Shown: positions 54,098-63,998, counted from the stretch's first letter. The stretch is DNA of 64,000 nucleotides from Symbiodinium natans (GCA_905221605.1 CAJNDS010000667.1:1-64000); one strand, 5' to 3'. The notes: a model not told the origin generated them from the sequence alone. Numbers and translations are program-made.

Positions 54098-54790
54098 TTA
54101 GATGTCACTATCCGAATGCCGATTGTCCTCAAGCAGATGCATGGTCTCTTCATCTAAATGCTCGAGAATGTCGGTAGCAATACATTCATCGAGGAAGCAC
54201 GCTACCCACTCCAGAATGACGGCATTATCATTGGGGACGGCATCGGACATCGCTTGCAAAAGCAAATTGACTTTATCGGCAGTGAAACGCCATGCAAGCA
54301 AAAGATGCTGCTCCAAATGCGCTTTTATGAGGTAAATTGGAAAATCTTCCTGGCGATGCACAATGATTGGCCTGGCCCAGGCTAAAAGGGCATTCTGCTG
54401 TGGTCCAGGCGGACGCCTGAACATAGCCAGTAACGCCCCGTACTCCTGGGCAAGCTCGTTCCTCAAATCCTGCGAAAGATCTCGAAGGTGGTGTGCAAGC
54501 CAGGCACGATGACCTCCAACAGAGTGCGCGAGTTCGGCCGCAGCAACCATGGCGAGGGTCCGTTGATTAGGACGTCCTTGGGCTGCCGAGGCATCGCGGA
54601 TTCCTTGCAGTACGAGGAGCTTGGTGAGCGATATCCAGCCAGCACGACAAGTGTGGCCGTGGCCTTCGAGGATGGGCTCGCTGGAAAAGATCTCCGGGTG
54701 TTCGTAAGGGTAACATCTTTCCCAGTCACTGTCGCCATCTCCATTGACAGCAGTGTAAAGGCTGCCACCAATGACCAACGAAGCAGCCAT
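54098..54790 (-). CDS. Unknown polyprotein segment, helical (230 aa)
   Basis: Predicted mostly helical with many Leu/Ala, ends in an acidic tail (HLDEETMHLLEDN). No motif recognised. Same strand and series as its neighbours. Confidence 0.4.
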   Translation of the reverse strand: MAASLVIGGSLYTAVNGDGDSDWERCYPYEHPEIFSSEPILEGHGHTCRAGWISLTKLLVLQGIRDASAAQGRPNQRTLAMVAAAELAHSVGGHRAWLAHHLRDLSQDLRNELAQEYGALLAMFRRPPGPQQNALLAWARPIIVHRQEDFPIYLIKAHLEQHLLLAWRFTADKVNLLLQAMSDAVPNDNAVILEWVACFLDECIATDILEHLDEETMHLLEDNRHSDSDI

Positions 54791-54970
54791 GCCGGGCAGT
54801 TAGTTCGGGGAGGGCAAGCGGGCGCCTGCTCCTGTGAGCCCTGGCGGCACAGAACAAGAGGGCAAGTTAGCGGGTAATACCATCACTCCTTTATGTTCGC
54901 GGCTGAGAGGGCTATGAGCGGCTATGAGCCACAGGAACAAACTGGCAATCCATGCGGGGGACTAGGGCGT

Positions 54971-54990
54971 GTGAGTGCGGGCGCACTCAC
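54971..54990. repeat. Perfect 9-bp palindrome, copy 1
   Basis: GTGAGTGCG-GG-CGCACTCAC. A second identical copy lies 231 bp to the right (55202-55221). Confidence 0.9.
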
Positions 54991-55201
54991 GTACCCAACA
55001 TCAAATCACTCCCGCACCCTCACAAGATTCTCCGCAGGTAATACTCGGGAACAAGGGAGCAACCCGAACGGGAGCTCCTGAGCCGCTTCACCGAGCCCCT
55101 GCTCGGAAATTGCGGTGAGGGGTCACTGCTCGTCAAACTTATACAGAGAACGTAAATGGATCTACTGCCTTGAGAAGAGATGCAGGTTCCTACACCGCCG
55201 T

Positions 55202-55221
55202 GTGAGTGCGGGCGCACTCAC
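55202..55221. repeat. Perfect 9-bp palindrome, copy 2
   Basis: Same 20-bp palindrome as 54971-54990, with the preceding GT also shared. Both lie in a stretch (54800-55430) without a convincing frame. Confidence 0.9.
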
Positions 55222-55432
55222 GTGGCATGAGCAACTCAACCGTCCTCCTCCACTTGCCCAGTGACTGGGGTTCTAGCCTGGCTAGAGGAAGGGAAGAGTA
55301 TAGCATTGTTTCGCATTCGCGCGACACCCAAGTCCATCAATTCCGTAACATGAAGCTGCAATTTTAAATGGGTGCAGTTCACACGCACGACGGGCACAAC
55401 ACGCTGTGTACTGGCGAAGGTTGACGTCGATG

Positions 55433-55855
55433 TCACAAAACGCCTGCGCGATGCCCAAGCCCCGATGATACCTCCCCAGCGCCGACAAACAGCAGCCACT
55501 CTCGCGGTTTCCTTAGGGATGGGAGGGCAACCCTATAATTCTCGACTCCAGGAGCGACGTGAGGGAGGCGAGTATAACAACAACCCCAATTCGACTGTTG
55601 TTGCCGCCAGAGGTACACTTGTGGAGGCTCGGAGAGGCCCTCGCGCGGCTCTATAATTAACCACAGGCTCAAGCACACAGTGCACGCATCAAAGAGGATA
55701 CAACGCAATGCATCCATTGGGCAGTCGTGAAGGTGTCTATCGCTGTGCCTGGAGACGGGCATACAGTAGGCCGACGTAGGGCTCAACTGCGAGACAATCA
55801 CAAGCAGCGGAGCAAGACGTTCCATATGGCTTTGAGGGCTGGATGCCTCAACCAT
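55433..55855 (-). CDS. Unknown polyprotein segment (140 aa), weak
   Basis: A minus-strand frame with no recognised motif; included because it fills the series between 54790 and 56053. The frame at 55499-55236 overlaps it and could be the true continuation. Confidence 0.25.
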   Translation of the reverse strand: MVEASSPQSHMERLAPLLVIVSQLSPTSAYCMPVSRHSDRHLHDCPMDALRCILFDACTVCLSLWLIIEPREGLSEPPQVYLWRQQQSNWGCCYTRLPHVAPGVENYRVALPSLRKPREWLLFVGAGEVSSGLGHRAGVL

Positions 55856-56052
55856 GTCAGTGATGCCTTCCTGAGGGGAAGGCGGTGGACTACCTCGGAT
55901 CTACAGAGTTGACCTGAGCCAGCACTGCACAGCACCCATGAAGAAGTCCCGCCAACACATTCCCTAGAATGCAAAACCGCGAAAGCAGTGTGAAACTGGA
56001 GAACGAGGCCCTCATGCTTCCAAGGCCAAGCATTAATGAAGGGCCGGGGTCC

Positions 56053-57051
56053 CTACTGCATTTTCAGAAGTATGTTTGCATTCGGAGCAAAAGCTCGGAG
56101 TACTGTCGATGCAGGACTCGCAACTGCCCCTTGTGAGTCGGCCAGGACAAAAGATCGACACTCGAGGTGCCCACTGCGTTCTCTCATCGCTTGCACGCAT
56201 TTGACCATCAACAGGGACACAGGCCAGCTACCAGAAGCCAAAACAGGGCAAGGCAGGTCATTCCAATCGCTTGGGTTGAGGAGCTGCAGGTGCCAGGACG
56301 GCCAGCCAACAGTGACGGGTGGATGCGCTGCCCTTACAGCCAGGAGATCATTGTAGGCATATACAGTGAACGGTGTGCCCACCGGCCAATCTACCAGGGC
56401 ACAGCACGGAGGGACAGGTAGGTGGCTAAGTTGCGAAACCGCGAAGACCCCAAGGAGGTCTGGCTGCAGGCGGTTCGGGCACAAAGCACATAAGGCAGGG
56501 AAAAGTTGAGTGGTAAGTTGGAGAGTATGCCCTTCAAGAGCTTCTTGTCGAAAGGGGGCAACGCACCAAACGATTTGAATCTTACAACCTTGATGTTGAG
56601 TAACGCGCACAAGGGTGAGATTGGCAACAAGGCCAGCATACCTTACCCTACAACGAGAAGCTGCTTCACGGACTGACCAAGGGGCAGGCACGTGGCGCTG
56701 CAAGGTGGACTGTGTGCGAGGCCATAGACTGCCACAGTGGCCCTCTGCCTGCGGGTGAGGAGAATCCATTTGGGCAGGCCAATGATGCTCATGAGCAAGT
56801 CGCCCGCCCAGGAGCTGCCTTGCAGGAGTTTGATTGGCAAAGTCAGCTGTAAACGGTGAACGCAGTCGGAGGAAGCGGAGGCTCGCGAGTGGGAAGTCTC
56901 CAACTGCATGGACGTCATAAGTGCATTCGTCAAGAGGCGTGACTCCAAAGAACGCTCCTGCGTGTTCCCCCGTGGGAATCGCAAAGAAGGGCATTCCCCT
57001 CAGACCTTCCAAGAGAAGTCGGAACCAGTGCGAATTATATAACTGACGCAA
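56053..57051 (-). CDS. Polyprotein segment with DWPVGT module, copy 2 (332 aa)
   Basis: The C-terminal 200 residues align with the frame 58669-57620: GCKIQIVWCVAPF, LVDWPVGTPF, AHPPVTVG, QAMRERSGHLECRSFVL and a final AF...ANILLK. The two copies are clearly paralogous but strongly diverged, which argues for past selection on protein sequence. No known domain is recognised. Confidence 0.6.
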   Translation of the reverse strand: MRQLYNSHWFRLLLEGLRGMPFFAIPTGEHAGAFFGVTPLDECTYDVHAVGDFPLASLRFLRLRSPFTADFANQTPARQLLGGRLAHEHHWPAQMDSPHPQAEGHCGSLWPRTQSTLQRHVPAPWSVREAASRCRVRYAGLVANLTLVRVTQHQGCKIQIVWCVAPFRQEALEGHTLQLTTQLFPALCALCPNRLQPDLLGVFAVSQLSHLPVPPCCALVDWPVGTPFTVYAYNDLLAVRAAHPPVTVGWPSWHLQLLNPSDWNDLPCPVLASGSWPVSLLMVKCVQAMRERSGHLECRSFVLADSQGAVASPASTVLRAFAPNANILLKMQ

Positions 57052-57463
57052 GACAGGCCACAGACTGGATAGCCAATTGGCACCAATGAAGCATGTGCCA
57101 ATGAAAGTCTAAGCCGCCCGAGACCTGGCCGATCTTTACTTCTTGGCTTATGCTCCAACTAAGCCAAGCCTGGAAGGCATCAGCGGCATTTTCAGTGCCA
57201 TGAACACTCTGCAATGGCAGGGCGAGAACAACCTTGATGTTGCAGAGATCCACAAGAAAGCGTTGCGCGACTGACGATGTCAGTTTTTGCACAGGGTCCT
57301 CTCCACCTCCGCAAAGAGGAAGTAGAGGGTCATTGCCTAGGACCAGCGTCAAGGCCACGGGGGACAAATCCAAGGACAGAGCTTGCGGCAGAGCAAGAGT
57401 ACGGGCGTACTCAAGCAGCCTTGGGTCGCTGTCAAGGCAATCTTCCTCTGTTGACATGCTCAA
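57035..57463 (-). CDS. Unknown polyprotein segment (142 aa)
   Basis: A short frame between the two DWPVGT modules, overlapping the next frame by 17 bp in a different phase, as expected if an indel split one longer frame. No motif recognised. Confidence 0.35.
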   Translation of the reverse strand: MSMSTEEDCLDSDPRLLEYARTLALPQALSLDLSPVALTLVLGNDPLLPLCGGGEDPVQKLTSSVAQRFLVDLCNIKVVLALPLQSVHGTENAADAFQAWLSWSISQEVKIGQVSGGLDFHWHMLHWCQLAIQSVACLASVI

Positions 57464-57619
57464 GTTGAGCCGTAAGGCAACGAGTCGTATAGTGTGGCGG
57501 CAGGAAAGTGACGTCGCTGGGCAGCCTCAGACTCCCATGAGCCAAAGCACTACTACGCTAGTGTGAGCCAAAGGCGGCAAGAAGGCGTTACCAATGCAGC
57601 AAAGCCAGCCGTCCTAGCA

Positions 57620-58669
57620 TCAAAGTAGGCTGTGGGAGGCGGAGACCAGTCTAAACAGGTGACCTTCGAAGGTGAGGCACTTGTACTTAAGAAGCACCCT
57701 CGCATCCTCATGGAACGCTGTTTGGATTTTGGTGCACGTGTCCGCAACAAAACCCTGTTCATCGCAAAGTACGAAAGCCCGACTTTCAAGGTAACCACTC
57801 CGTTGCCGCATGTGTTGCACAATTAGTATTTGCAGCATTAGCACCGGCAGCATTGGATCGATTGTGAGATTGAGAGGGAGCATCCCATCAGGCGGATTGA
57901 CAATACAGAGGCGCCTACTAAAGTAAGACCCTACCAGGACCGGATGCGCCTCTACCATGTGCTCAAAGGAGGGGAAGGCAACAGCAATAAAGACCGTGCC
58001 AACAGGCCAATCAACAAGAAAGCTGACTAGAGGGACAGCAAAAGTCAGTCCCTGGACAACTACTTGGATTTGCACCAGATTGAGATCAAGTCGGAAGGCC
58101 ATGTTTTCCAGGAGGAGCGGAAGAAGTTCAGCGCCTAGTTGGGTAGAGTCGAGGAGGTACCACTCTCCGTGCGTGTAGGGTGAGCAACACATGGTGTACT
58201 TGAGCATACATCCAAACTCGAGTCCAACTTCAACGAGGACGAAGGTGGCGATTTGGCCAACGAAAGCACAGGTCGCACCAAGACCCTGTTCGTGAAAGGC
58301 GCAGGCCGTTTGGGTGGTGAACTGGTACTCTTGCACTCGTGGCGCACCGGTGCCATTCTCGGCTGGGAGAGGCCCAGAGGGGCGTTTAAGAACGCCAGGC
58401 CAAAAACCATGATGGGTGGCACGAGCAAGCAGGGTGGGAGGCGACCTTTGGTATGCGAGAAGAGGTGCATGAAGACGGAAAACAGGCAGACAGGACAGCG
58501 AGCTCAACCGAAGAAAAAACACCTCGTAGCTGCCCAGGGTGGTAGTGGCAATTCTGCAAGATGCATGCAATGTTACCGGGAGCGCAATTATATACGCCTG
58601 CCCGATGTGGCCAGCAAGTACATTATGCCACGCCACACTCACCGAACCCATAGCGCGCAGAGTTTGCAA
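57620..58669 (-). CDS. Polyprotein segment with DWPVGT module, copy 1 (349 aa)
   Basis: Hydrophobic, Leu-rich; residues about 140-345 form the module shared with 57051-56053: GCMLKYTMCCSPY, LVDWPVGTVF, AHPVLVG, NPPDG, QHMRQRSGYLESRAFVL, and AFHEDARVLLKYK at the end. Function unknown. Confidence 0.6.
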   Translation of the reverse strand: MQTLRAMGSVSVAWHNVLAGHIGQAYIIALPVTLHASCRIATTTLGSYEVFFLRLSSLSCLPVFRLHAPLLAYQRSPPTLLARATHHGFWPGVLKRPSGPLPAENGTGAPRVQEYQFTTQTACAFHEQGLGATCAFVGQIATFVLVEVGLEFGCMLKYTMCCSPYTHGEWYLLDSTQLGAELLPLLLENMAFRLDLNLVQIQVVVQGLTFAVPLVSFLVDWPVGTVFIAVAFPSFEHMVEAHPVLVGSYFSRRLCIVNPPDGMLPLNLTIDPMLPVLMLQILIVQHMRQRSGYLESRAFVLCDEQGFVADTCTKIQTAFHEDARVLLKYKCLTFEGHLFRLVSASHSLL

Positions 58670-59320
58670 CCCCCATTGCTGCCACTCAAGGCATCCGCAT
58701 CCATCTATCTCCCTTAACTGGAGGGCAAGTCCCTTGGACCAACAGCGGTGGATAAGCTGGAGAGCAGCCCCAACCAGTTCGGATGGACTTTACATCGGCA
58801 TCCAAGTGTGCACGAATGGAGACCGTGCCAGCCAGCTGCATAATGCAAAAGGCGATACTGGACTCCACGGTACAGAATTTGTTGTCATACGAGAAGAGGC
58901 AGGGCGAAGTATGGATGGAAGAGCCAAGAATCTTCCTAAGATGATCCGGCGCCAAATCCAGACAGAAGGCCATTGCGCGGGTTAAGGGTCAGTGCTCCCA
59001 TAACGAGCGCTTGAGCAAAATAACTGCCACGCATGTGCCAACTATATTCGGATGGGGAGGGGTAGGTGATCACAATGTTAACAGTGATCAATCAACGAAG
59101 CAAATAACAGAGGAGCACGTAAGGGTACGAGTACCATAAGCGGCAATAAAGCCCACCGAGCACAAAGTACAAGGGGCAACCACACCCTCACTCAGTGGAC
59201 ACATTGGCACATAGCTCCACTGTCTGCGAACAGATGGCCAAAGTGAGGTGGGTCCAGCCAGGGGCATTAAAGCCAATAACGTGGCTCTGGATCTATTGTG
59301 TGAGAAGAAACAAGGTATGA
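58670..59320. other. Gap between polyprotein segments
   Basis: Only short frames; probably decayed coding sequence of the same element. Confidence 0.4.
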
Positions 59321-59926
59321 CTACCACGGCCAAAAGAAGTGATAGGGGAATTGTTCACACTCGCACAGTTCACGGGCAATGACTGTTGCTCTTGGCGTTA
59401 AGACCTGGAGCAATGCCTCTACCCTACCCCATCCAGTTTTGTGCCCGATTAAAGCCCCGACAACTCGTGAAGACCACTTGGGGGTCAAAGAAAAGTGCTC
59501 CGAAAGTGATTGGGCAAGCGCACGTTCTCCAACGCACGAGATGGCACGGAGATTTGGCGCACTTATTTTCCATAGCATTGACACGGTAGCGCGAGGTTGA
59601 GTGGCAGCGTCCAGCCTTGCAATGACTTCAATGAGAGTCCATGCAAGTAGGAGTTTTTCCTCATCCAGATTTTCGACAATCTCGTGAATGATCAGTGGAT
59701 TACCAAAGGAGACGCCTCGATATAAACGATCCTTATGGTACGGGGAAAGGGCTTCATTCGACTTGCTTTCATTTAAGAGAGCCACGAGGATCGCTCCCGC
59801 TGCAGCAGGGAGGACTGTGAGTTCGAAGTCAGCTGTGCTGGAATGACTACCAATGGCTTCATGGTAACGCCAAGCCAGGAGGCAGCGTGTGGCGGCCAGC
59901 ATGTTTGGTTGTGCCCGGGCGTTCAC
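59321..59926 (-). CDS. Unknown polyprotein segment (201 aa)
   Basis: Helical, Leu/Ala-rich frame (NLDEEKLLLAWTLIEV). No domain recognised. Follows the polymerase-like segment after a 68-bp gap, same strand. Confidence 0.4.
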   Translation of the reverse strand: MNARAQPNMLAATRCLLAWRYHEAIGSHSSTADFELTVLPAAAGAILVALLNESKSNEALSPYHKDRLYRGVSFGNPLIIHEIVENLDEEKLLLAWTLIEVIARLDAATQPRATVSMLWKISAPNLRAISCVGERALAQSLSEHFSLTPKWSSRVVGALIGHKTGWGRVEALLQVLTPRATVIARELCECEQFPYHFFWPW

Positions 59927-59994
59927 AACTGGTCTGAGCCAAAGGTGCCGCCATCACGAAAGAGGGAGGGTGGTTGAAATGGGGACTACACGCA

Positions 59995-61503
59995 TCACAA
60001 CGAAGGGGGTGTTACCCACAATCCCCTACGCGGAACAGCTGTAACATCAACGCGTCTCCTTTTATCGTCTCTTTGCCTCTCGACCTCTAGTATATCCTGA
60101 ACTTCCAGGATGAGGCGCTTGGACACCCTGTTGGTGGTTGCCTTTGGGTGCTTTGGGAGAGCAGGGCTATGACACGCGATACCCGCAGCGTTTAACGCAT
60201 CAACTGCCGCATTAAATTCACTCTTCGTGGTGGTAATAGCAAAGACATCTTGTAGGTTAGCAAATTCCTGGTTAGGTGTGACCTGTGGATGACAGTGCTG
60301 CCCTACCTGGATGAGCTGAACCAACGCTTCAGTAGCCCCTTCGATGAAGGGTGAAACTGCGTTTCTATTTTTGACGTACGCCCCGTCATGTACCCAAAGC
60401 ACTGTGCCTGCGCAGTACGGGAGCATTGCAGCGAGCCCTTTTCGCATTACGAAGCTTTCCGCAGCTTCAAGTGCAAAAGTTGCCCAATTCCTGTTGTTGA
60501 CCCTTGCATCCGGTTGGTAAAATGGGATTCCTTGCTGGATCATACCCTGGAGGGTAGCTTTAGCCTGCGCCAAGTGTGCAAGAAAACTTGCCAATGCAGG
60601 GGGGATGGCATAAGCAGCAATACTACCTTCATAAACATGCCGAAGGAAAGCATTGCTGTCCATTCCAACTGCTCTTTGCAACAAGTGTTTGGTTTGTACT
60701 GTTTGTGCTTTGGGCGCGCGTGCAAGGTGACTACTAAATAGCTCCCTGGCTTCAAGCAACGTTGGGAGGGGTGGGTGAGTAGGGCTGTGACATGTAAGGA
60801 GGCGCAAAAGCGTATAATGCGCACCTTTCATGTCGATTTCAATTGCGTTCGGCCCGATGGCCAAGAAACGTGTTAGCCTTTTACTCGTTTGCCAGTGCCG
60901 TATGGCATAATATCTACCCTGTGGGTGCAAAGATGGCCTTCGATACTGGACCAGCCCTGGCCACGTTGTATCAAGCTCGGGGGGAGGTTTGATCCGATTG
61001 TAGAGGCAAAACCGCAAAAGCAGTTCCGGATTCCAAAGTGGGGGGGCCTCAAGAGAAATAGTTTCCGCTCCGGAATGCAAGTCCTGTATAGCTTGCAGGT
61101 GCCATTGCTTGGAAGGCAACAGAATAGGCGGAAAGCACTCAGTGTTTATTTGCATATGAGGCTGACCCTCACCCGAGTCAAAGAAGACATCTTCATGAAG
61201 GGGTGCTTCGTAGCGGAGACTGTTAGCCGCGATTCCTGCCAGGTGATCAGCGACTTTGTTGCCGACGCGAGGGACGTATGACCAATGCACTGTAATGGGT
61301 GTGTGCGTTAACTTTTGCCACATGTTGTCCAGTTTTCGCACTAGGTCTTCCCTATGTAGTCTCAAGGCACCAGCAAAGTGCTTTACAATGTTGATGCAGT
61401 CGCCCTGAAGGATAACCTCCCTAATTTGATTGCTAGCAGCTAGAGATAATGCCTTGTCTAACGTTGCGTCGACAAGGCTGGAGTGGGATGGCAATCGTTT
61501 CAA
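59995..61503 (-). CDS. RNase H C-terminal half plus polymerase-like domain (502 aa)
   Basis: Residues about 10-95 complete an RNase H: LQGDCINIV (Asp35) and HWSYVPRVGNKVADHLAG (Asp86). The usual Glu of the AE motif seems replaced (ATLDKAL). Residues about 195-380 carry RYYAIRHWQ, IEIDMKGAHYTLL (Asp224), a helical middle part, NNRNWATFALEAAESFV and LWVHDGAYV (His372-Asp373). Asp in a D-x-K-x-A-H motif plus a distal HDG recalls motifs A and C of family-A-like polymerases, particularly the TV-Pol group of mobile elements and viruses; this is a motif-level guess. The N-terminal half of RNase H is in another frame (ending 61433). Confidence 0.6.
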   Translation of the reverse strand: MKRLPSHSSLVDATLDKALSLAASNQIREVILQGDCINIVKHFAGALRLHREDLVRKLDNMWQKLTHTPITVHWSYVPRVGNKVADHLAGIAANSLRYEAPLHEDVFFDSGEGQPHMQINTECFPPILLPSKQWHLQAIQDLHSGAETISLEAPPLWNPELLLRFCLYNRIKPPPELDTTWPGLVQYRRPSLHPQGRYYAIRHWQTSKRLTRFLAIGPNAIEIDMKGAHYTLLRLLTCHSPTHPPLPTLLEARELFSSHLARAPKAQTVQTKHLLQRAVGMDSNAFLRHVYEGSIAAYAIPPALASFLAHLAQAKATLQGMIQQGIPFYQPDARVNNRNWATFALEAAESFVMRKGLAAMLPYCAGTVLWVHDGAYVKNRNAVSPFIEGATEALVQLIQVGQHCHPQVTPNQEFANLQDVFAITTTKSEFNAAVDALNAAGIACHSPALPKHPKATTNRVSKRLILEVQDILEVERQRDDKRRRVDVTAVPRRGLWVTPPSL

Positions 61504-62593
61504 GAATTACCGGGACTGGTCCGGGCGACCATACGATACCACCCGCACCACCGATACCTTCTTGCACGTGGCAGCTGCCGTCAAATTGAGCAACAAGGTG
61601 GGTATCTTTGACAGGTTTTAACTCAACAATAAGTGGAGTACCTGCAGGGATTGGCCTTAATGCCGTAACTTTAAGGTGCAGATTGCCGCAATGACACATT
61701 TTAGGCCATAGAGCAACATTAGGGACGCCAAGGGTCTGTTGATACATAGGTGCAAGCAAGTAGTGCTGTGCATCTAATGTTGCTAAAACATCCCCTATAT
61801 TGGCATTCCTGGGGGAGACGGTAACCCCTTGGGCGCTTGCTTTAATTAAGGCAGAAAGGGGATGCTTGACCTCAATATGGAGTCCTCCGTCGTTGCAACA
61901 TGGCTTGCAGCGTTCCGTGTCAACCCACCATGCCGGTAGTGCTTTGGGAAGTAACATCCTCGGGATGGTATTCCAAAGACGTGACGCGAGCTTGGGTATG
62001 TTACTGATGTGTTTTGCCCGTTGCGGTGTCTCACACCATCCAGGGTGCCAGGTACATTGCTGTTCCATGGTATATCTTCTTATGGTCGCAATCCATGCTA
62101 ATAGAACGGCACAGAATTTCTTGTCAATCCCTCCCTCAACATTGATCTTAGGAAGGGCAGTGTGACACAGGGAGTCAAACGAGGCAGTGCCAGCATATCC
62201 CAATGTGACTAGGACAATAAAGAGGGAGGCTTTGGTGACCACGCAAGCCGTAAGCCAATGCTCTGTTGTGTTTGCTCCCAGCCCACAGAGCAGGCAGTGG
62301 CTTTGGATAAAAGTACACTGGTGCTCATTGGGTATAGCTGCTCTGTAAGTAATAGTTCTAGCCGGAGCACCAGGCATTGCCGCACATTGCAGGAGTGGTG
62401 CTTGGTTAACATCACAGCAAGGCAGCATGCAGCTGATGGCATGGGCAAGGTCATCAGGGCAGCTTTGGTTGAGATGACAGAGTTTGCAGACTGGCATGCT
62501 GCCGAACCCATTGTCATACCAGAGCTCTTTCCCTGTTTGTTTGCGTAGGCAGACTCTACATTGCTCGTCCCTAGAGGCATATTGCCTGTACAC
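61433..62593 (-). CDS. Zinc-finger protein with RNase H N-terminal half (386 aa)
   Basis: CRVC (12-15) and CKLC (36-39) form a four-Cys finger; HCLLCGLGANTTEHWLTAC (Cys100, Cys103, His112, Cys117) matches the zf-RVT finger found after the RT domain of LINE polyproteins. Near the end FDGSCHVQEGIGGAGGIVW (Asp338) begins an RNase H fold that is completed in the next frame after a shift near 61455-61470. No RT palm motifs are visible upstream. The first methionine is shown as start; the frame may extend a little upstream. Confidence 0.6.
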   Translation of the reverse strand: MYRQYASRDEQCRVCLRKQTGKELWYDNGFGSMPVCKLCHLNQSCPDDLAHAISCMLPCCDVNQAPLLQCAAMPGAPARTITYRAAIPNEHQCTFIQSHCLLCGLGANTTEHWLTACVVTKASLFIVLVTLGYAGTASFDSLCHTALPKINVEGGIDKKFCAVLLAWIATIRRYTMEQQCTWHPGWCETPQRAKHISNIPKLASRLWNTIPRMLLPKALPAWWVDTERCKPCCNDGGLHIEVKHPLSALIKASAQGVTVSPRNANIGDVLATLDAQHYLLAPMYQQTLGVPNVALWPKMCHCGNLHLKVTALRPIPAGTPLIVELKPVKDTHLVAQFDGSCHVQEGIGGAGGIVWSPGPVPVILETIAIPLQPCRRNVRQGIISSC

Positions 62594-63383
62594 AAAATAT
62601 GTTGAAAAACGTGGTAAACATCATGGCTCACTTTTCCTACCACGCTCTAAAGGCAAAACAACTTTTCTCGCTTTCGACTCTTGAGCCTAAGCCTCCGGTG
62701 TTAAACTCGTTCTGCTCAGACTCAACATGCCTTAGGGCACTTGGTGTCTTTCCTACTGCACCCATTCACTGTACCTGGATACATGCTGTACACTTAACAC
62801 CCCGCCTCGGAACAGATCGAAGGCTTTAGGGCGTTCTCTTTCCTGCAGTGATTCTCACTGCTGTGCCAAAAGACGAAGAGCTGTTTCGGACTTCAAGTGT
62901 ACTGAACTGGGGACATTCGTCTCCTCTAGTCCAAGGTCTTTTACCCAGTTCTTTCTGCTTTGTTTCTTGAAACATGCATAAACTCCTAACCTCGAATTTC
63001 TAGTTACACGGGCTTGTCTTAGAGTCCTCATCTTGTGAGTCTCAGCCCTGTGGCCAGCCTATGGCTCTTGTGTGGTCTTCTCTTTTACCTAACCATCTTC
63101 TTTCTTCAACTGTTCTTGCCTCTACCTGGCTGCACCTTACACTCCTAGTCCTGCTTCGTGAAACTCTTCGTGAAACTACTTTCTTCTTGGTGAAACTCGT
63201 GTGAATATCACAAGGCGTATTGGGGTCCTTGCTTATTCAAAAACATTCGTTGTACCTACTTTGTACTTCGTGCAATGTTCGGGGTGCTCGAACTTCTATG
63301 TACACAGCTTCAGAAAATCTATACATGCTTCACGCTGCGTTCAGTCGTCACCCTTCTCGATGCTTCTTGCTGGCTTCTTCTTT
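62594..63383. other. No gene recognised
   Basis: T-rich on the + strand, with short frames only. It may be an untranslated or decayed part of the mobile element. Confidence 0.45.
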
Positions 63384-63998
63384 TCACCAGCCTTTCTTGC
63401 CTCCACCACCATACTTCCATTTCCCTTTGCCTTGGTACTTCCCCTTTGGGGCGTAGTGGTAGTAGGCGTAGTCTGGCTCCCAGTAGTTCTGGCTCCAACC
63501 GTCGTCGGCGTACCAGTCCTGCTGCTGGTGCCAACTTTCTTGCTGCCAGTCTTCTTGCTCTCGTTCTCTTCGGCCTCGTCCTTCTTGCTGCTGCGGCTCA
63601 TCTCTCTCTCTTCTTATTTCTGTGGGGCTCTCCCACCTTCCTGTCTTCTTGAAGTGCTTCGTCACGAGGTTCCAGTCTTCGGCACCTTTGATTCGCGCTC
63701 CTTTCACCTGCGCTGATCCTTTCTGATCGAGCCGAATTGCTCGATACTCATTCGTGTCTTTGCAGTACTCCCAAATCCAACCACAATCTGTAAACGTGAC
63801 CACATTCCATTTGCCCTTTGTGTTCTTGCTACCTTTCTCTCCTCTCTGCGGTGGTTCTCGGTACTGCTCTTCTTCTTTCTCCTTTCTCTCTTCTTCTGTT
63901 CCTGCTGCTCCTCCTTCTTCTTTTCCTTCTTCGCTCGACTCTGCAGCGTCGGGCGGTGGCGTGTATCCTTTCTTTGTCCACCAGTTTGGATCATACCA
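63384..63998 (-). CDS. Partial Trp/Tyr/Gly-rich low-complexity protein, open at right edge
   Basis: The minus-strand frame is open to the window edge, so the start is outside. Order: WYDPNWWTKKGYTPPP, a Glu/Lys-rich acidic stretch, a folded-looking segment (FTDCGWIWEYCKD...YRAIRLDQKG), an Arg/Glu/Gln-rich stretch, then Trp/Tyr-rich text ending GKGKWKYGGGGKKGW and TGA. The basic aromatic Gly/Lys tail suggests RNA binding. Possibly the first ORF (gag-like) of the mobile element that follows, or a host gene exon. Confidence 0.5.
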   Translation of the reverse strand, partial: WYDPNWWTKKGYTPPPDAAESSEEGKEEGGAAGTEEERKEKEEEQYREPPQRGEKGSKNTKGKWNVVTFTDCGWIWEYCKDTNEYRAIRLDQKGSAQVKGARIKGAEDWNLVTKHFKKTGRWESPTEIRRERDEPQQQEGRGRREREQEDWQQESWHQQQDWYADDGWSQNYWEPDYAYYHYAPKGKYQGKGKWKYGGGGKKGW

